Below, piece after piece: positions 6,770 through 8,670 of a stretch of 8,670 bases of DNA. The translations under genes were made by a program, and so were the position numbers. Location of the stretch: the NCBI GenBank assembly GCA_020425485.1, contig JAGQRL010000369.1, positions 1-8,670 on the forward strand, written 5' to 3'. Every line of letters starts with the position of its first letter. The first letter of the stretch is position 1. The notes under the pieces were generated by a model, which ran no database searches, was not told the DNA's origin, and was given only the letters and a program-made list of their open reading frames with translations. The DNA is from Rhodospirillaceae bacterium (lineage in GTDB: Bacteria > Pseudomonadota > Alphaproteobacteria > DSM-16000 > Inquilinaceae).

Positions 6770-6797
6770 ATTAGACAATTTGTGAAAGAGTATTCAG
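6770..6797 (-). promoter_or_regulatory. Candidate promoter for kinase 2
   Basis: On the minus strand TCTAAT (6775-6770) matches five of six bases of a -10 box, and CTGAAT 16 bases upstream (6797-6792) is a poor -35. This is the most AT-rich spot upstream of the kinase. A start near 6762 would leave either a short leader to ATG 6744 or about 110 bases to ATG 6654. Confidence 0.3.
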
Positions 6798-6815
6798 CGT
6801 GCGAGCGGCTGCCAA

Positions 6816-6827
6816 CGCCGATCGGCG
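6816..6827. promoter_or_regulatory. 12-bp perfect palindrome upstream of the candidate kinase 2 promoter
   Basis: CGCCGATCGGCG is a perfect palindrome about 19 bases upstream of the candidate -35. It could be an operator, but short GC-rich palindromes occur by chance in such DNA. Confidence 0.2.
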
Positions 6828-6882
6828 CTGCGGATGAGAATGTCGCAGGGAGCGGGTTTCAGGCGGCCCACCGCCACGGGCG

Positions 6883-6897
6883 GGCCGGCCCCCGGCC
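6883..6897 (-). terminator. Hairpin just after the AhpD-like gene
   Basis: GGCCGG (6883-6888) and CCGGCC (6892-6897) form a 6-bp stem with a 3-base loop, starting two bases beyond the stop codon on the minus strand. There is no T-run, so terminator function is uncertain. Confidence 0.35.
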
Positions 6898-6898
6898 G

Positions 6899-7315
6899 TC
6901 AACCGCCGGTGGGAGCTTGCGGCGCCAGGAAGGCCGGGTCCACCGGCACCTGCATGGCGTTGACGAGCGCGTTGGTCTGGTTGGCCATGCCCACCACGGC
7001 CAGCAGTTCGGCATACATCTCCGGCGTCATCCCGCGGTTGCGGGCGGACGCGGTATGGGAATGGGCGCAGTAGCTGCAGCCGTTGCTGGCGCTGATGGCG
7101 ATGTAGATCATTTCCTTGGTCAGCGGATCCAAGGCACCCGGCGCCATGATCTGCTTCAGCCCCTCCCACACCCGCTTCAGGGTCGCCGGGTCGTGGGCCA
7201 GCGCCTTCCAGAAATTGTTCACGTCGGGAACGTTGCGGGTGGACTTGATGTCGTCGAACACCGCCTGAGCCTCCGGCGAGGCGGCTTCGTAGTCGAGCAG
7301 CGGGACGGTTGCCAT
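6899..7315 (-). CDS. AhpD-like alkylhydroperoxidase / carboxymuconolactone decarboxylase family protein
   Basis: ATG 7315 is chosen because AGGAG lies 7 bases upstream and the protein then begins MATVPLLDYE; a longer in-frame start at 7435 adds a lead with no family likeness. The product has 138 residues. The AhpD core motif CSYCAHSH gives Cys80, Cys83 and His87 in the CxxCxxxH pattern, and Glu68 lies 12 residues before Cys80, the same spacing as Glu118-Cys130 in Mycobacterium AhpD. The full proton-relay and redox set is thus present, fitting a cytosolic thiol-dependent peroxidase or reductase rather than a decarboxylase, which lacks the Cys pair. No ahpC or peroxiredoxin gene is adjacent. 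It follows phaB by 209 bases, with strong hairpins between, so it is probably transcribed mostly on its own. The physiological substrate is not deducible. Confidence 0.9.
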   Translation of the reverse strand: MATVPLLDYEAASPEAQAVFDDIKSTRNVPDVNNFWKALAHDPATLKRVWEGLKQIMAPGALDPLTKEMIYIAISASNGCSYCAHSHTASARNRGMTPEMYAELLAVVGMANQTNALVNAMQVPVDPAFLAPQAPTGG

Positions 7316-7445
7316 GGCAGGCTCCTGAAGCGGACGACACCGCAGATGGGTGTGCATCCGGGTCCGGTCCCCGGCCCGCTGGCAGGTGCAGTCCGATCGG
7401 CAGATGCGCCAGCCCGCGGGCCAACGATGGGGCACAAAAGGGATG

Positions 7446-7487
7446 GCCCGCCCCCACCCCGGCGGCGGGCCGGGGCGGTGGACGGGC
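7446..7487 (-). terminator. Long imperfect hairpin between phaB and the AhpD-like gene
   Basis: A core of 6 bp (7457-7462 with 7470-7475) extends outward through two mismatches to a further 2+2 bp, then 5 bp (7446-7450 with 7483-7487) past a bulged base, giving about 15 bp. On the minus strand it is followed within about 10 bases by CCCTTTTG. It is the better of the two terminator candidates after phaB. Confidence 0.45.
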
Positions 7488-7499
7488 GCAACAAGGTTC

Positions 7500-7518
7500 G
7501 GGGCGGCGCTGCCGCCCC
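7500..7518 (-). terminator. Perfect 8-bp hairpin immediately after phaB
   Basis: GGGGCGGC (7500-7507) and GCCGCCCC (7511-7518) pair perfectly around a 3-base loop, 6 bases beyond the phaB stop. No T-run follows directly. It may protect the mRNA 3' end or act with the next hairpin as a terminator. Confidence 0.45.
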
Positions 7519-7524
7519 CGCGGC

Positions 7525-8247
7525 TCAGGTCTGGAGCTGGCCGCCGTTGACGCTGATGGTCTGGCCGGTGATGAAGGCGGCCTCATCCTTGGCGAGATAC
7601 GACACCGCGCTGGCGATATCGTCCGGCTGGCCGATGCGGCCGACCGGGATCTTCTTCACCTCGCCGTCGAGGATTTCCGGAGGCATGGCACCGGTCATCT
7701 CCGTCAGGATGAAGCCCGGGGCGACGCAGTTGCAGGTGACGCCCTTGCCCGCCAGCTCCATGGCGATGGAGCGGGTGAAGCCGATCATGCCGGCCTTGGC
7801 GGCGGAGTAGTTGGACTGGCCGAACTGGCCGCGCTGGCCGTTCATCGAGGAGATGTTGATGATGCGGCCCCAGTTGCGGCCACGCATGCCGCCGGAGATG
7901 GCGCGGCAGGTGTTGAACACGCCGAACAGGTTGACGCGCAGCACCGCTTCCCACTGGGTCACGGGGTCCATCTTGAACATCTGGCCGTCACGGGTGATGC
8001 CGGCATTGTTGACCAGGATGTCGATCGGCCCGACTTCGGCTTCGATCTTGGCGACGCCGGCTTCCACCGAAGCATAGTCGGCGACGTTGATCTCATAGCC
8101 CGGAATGCCGGTTTCCGCTTCGAACGCCTTGAGCTGATCGGCAACCACGTCGCAAGCCACGGCGGTCAGACCATCCGCTTTCAGACGCTTGGCGATCGCT
8201 GCGCCGATGCCACGGGTGCCGCCAGTGACGAGTGCTACACGGGACAT
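7525..8247 (-). CDS. phaB: Acetoacetyl-CoA reductase (NADPH-type SDR), PhaB
   Basis: The enzyme reduces acetoacetyl-CoA to (R)-3-hydroxybutyryl-CoA, the second step of polyhydroxybutyrate synthesis, in the cytosol. ATG 8247 has AAGGAG 7 bases upstream and gives 240 residues, close to the roughly 246 usual for PhaB. It is a classical short-chain dehydrogenase: TGGTRGIG (8-15) cofactor loop, NNAG (80-83), catalytic Ser134, Tyr147 and Lys151. The segment NISSMNGQRGQFGQSNYSAA is very like Cupriavidus PhaB, with the same 13-residue Ser-Tyr spacing. The protein ends in SVNGG plus a short tail. It lies 156 bases downstream of phaA in the usual phaA-phaB order, but a strong hairpin lies between. FabG is the main alternative, as the two are close; the neighbouring thiolase and the NGQRGQFGQ motif favour PhaB. 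No PHA synthase gene is in view. Confidence 0.92.
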   Translation of the reverse strand: MSRVALVTGGTRGIGAAIAKRLKADGLTAVACDVVADQLKAFEAETGIPGYEINVADYASVEAGVAKIEAEVGPIDILVNNAGITRDGQMFKMDPVTQWEAVLRVNLFGVFNTCRAISGGMRGRNWGRIINISSMNGQRGQFGQSNYSAAKAGMIGFTRSIAMELAGKGVTCNCVAPGFILTEMTGAMPPEILDGEVKKIPVGRIGQPDDIASAVSYLAKDEAAFITGQTISVNGGQLQT

Positions 8248-8332
8248 GTTGTGCTCCTTCTCGGGTGTCTGGTTCTTGCGGTGCGGTCCACCCACCCCCG
8301 CCGTGAGCAGGCCGGTTCCGCAGCCGGGTCTT

Positions 8333-8345
8333 TCGCGTCTCGCGA
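8333..8345. repeat. Short inverted repeat in the phaA-phaB spacer
   Basis: TCGCG (8333-8337) and CGCGA (8341-8345) flank a 3-base spacer, about 86 bases upstream of phaB. It could be a regulator site or a small stem in the transcript; the evidence is only the symmetry. Confidence 0.2.
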
Positions 8346-8362
8346 GTGGTCCCAGGACCGAA

Positions 8363-8386
8363 GAAGGCCGCCAAGCGGCGGCCTTC
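8363..8386 (-). terminator. Strong intrinsic-terminator-like hairpin between phaA and phaB
   Basis: GAAGGCCGCC (8363-8372) and GGCGGCCTTC (8377-8386) form a perfect 10-bp stem with a 4-base loop, 17 bases after the phaA stop on the minus strand. The RNA leaves the stem as CCTTCTTCGG, a poor T-tract. It probably terminates part of the phaA transcript or protects its 3' end, lowering phaB read-through. Confidence 0.6.
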
Positions 8387-8403
8387 GACGGATCCGGACG
8401 GGA

Positions 8404-8670
8404 TCAGAGGCGCTCGACGCACATGGCGATGCCTTGGCCACCGCCGATGCACAGGGTCGCCAGACCCTTCTTCAGGTCGCGCTTCTGCAGCTCGTACAGC
8501 AGCGTGGTCAGGATGCGGGCGCCGCTGGCACCGACCGGGTGGCCGAGCGCGATGGCGCCGCCGTTGACGTTGACCTTGGCGGTATCCCAGCCGAGTTCCC
8601 GGTTGACCGAGATCGCCTGCGCGGCGAACGCCTCGTTGGCTTCGATCAGGTCCAGGTCCTCATGGGTCCA
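8404..8670 (-). CDS. phaA: Acetyl-CoA acetyltransferase (thiolase) C-terminal part, PhaA
   Basis: The 88 C-terminal residues are present; the gene runs off the right edge and ends at TGA 8406-8404. The fragment holds the thiolase signatures LIEANEAFAAQA, NVNGGAIALGHPVGASGARI (catalytic His in GHP) and LCIGGGQGIAM (the second active-site Cys that activates the acyl acceptor). Biosynthetic thiolases condense two acetyl-CoA to acetoacetyl-CoA, supplying phaB directly downstream. The nucleophilic Cys near residue 90 lies outside the window and cannot be checked. The sequence alone would also allow a degradative or general acetyl-CoA acetyltransferase (atoB type); adjacency to phaB is the reason for the symbol phaA. 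Confidence 0.93.
   Translation of the reverse strand, partial: WTHEDLDLIEANEAFAAQAISVNRELGWDTAKVNVNGGAIALGHPVGASGARILTTLLYELQKRDLKKGLATLCIGGGQGIAMCVERL

Noticed and set aside
4855..6774. 639-codon open frame on the + strand opposite kinase 2
   Set aside because: It mirrors a clear kinase gene, has low-complexity Gly/Arg/His-rich translation and no family motif; long antisense frames are expected in such GC-rich DNA.
6782..7810. 342-codon + strand frame opposite the AhpD-like and phaB genes
   Set aside because: Antisense to two strongly supported genes and spanning their spacer; no recognisable domain.
1..8670. Defence island, phage, transposon, CRISPR or tRNA genes
   Set aside because: No repeats with regular spacers, transposase or integrase motifs, terminal inverted repeats or cloverleaf sequences were seen, and composition is even across the window.

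Overview
The window is GC-rich throughout (roughly two thirds G+C), tightly packed, and carries ordinary proteobacterial metabolic genes. Glycogen/alpha-glucan synthesis (glgE) and polyhydroxybutyrate genes (phaA, phaB), together with large sensor kinases, fit a carbon-storing Gram-negative bacterium. A Rhodocyclales-like betaproteobacterium is my best guess, but an alphaproteobacterium such as Rhodospirillales cannot be excluded by eye. No mobile element, CRISPR array, tRNA or rRNA was seen.

The left third reads on the + strand. It holds the C-terminal part of the maltosyltransferase GlgE (cut by the left edge), a 66-residue lipoprotein of unknown function, a PhzF-family isomerase-like protein and a MaoC-type hotdog-fold hydratase. 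After a 100-base convergent intergenic stretch with two GC hairpins and a 10-bp tandem repeat, all remaining genes read on the - strand.

In - strand transcription order from the right edge come phaA (acetyl-CoA acetyltransferase, C-terminal part only), phaB (acetoacetyl-CoA reductase), an AhpD/carboxymuconolactone-decarboxylase-like protein, and two tandem paralogous membrane sensor histidine kinases. phaA and phaB together turn two acetyl-CoA into (R)-3-hydroxybutyryl-CoA, the monomer for polyhydroxybutyrate. A strong hairpin separates phaA from phaB, and two more follow phaB.

The part most worth a second look is the kinase pair (2910-4661 and 4900-6654). Each joins a periplasmic solute-binding-protein-like sensor domain (SBP_bac_3 type) to one transmembrane helix and a HisKA/HATPase core. 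No response regulator is in view. The cores are nearly identical around the phospho-accepting histidine, including a 41-bp identical DNA run, while the sensor domains differ, so this looks like duplication followed by divergence of ligand sensing. I see no convincing wholly new system. No gene-free stretch exceeds 300 bases; the longest are 4662-4899 and 6655-6898.
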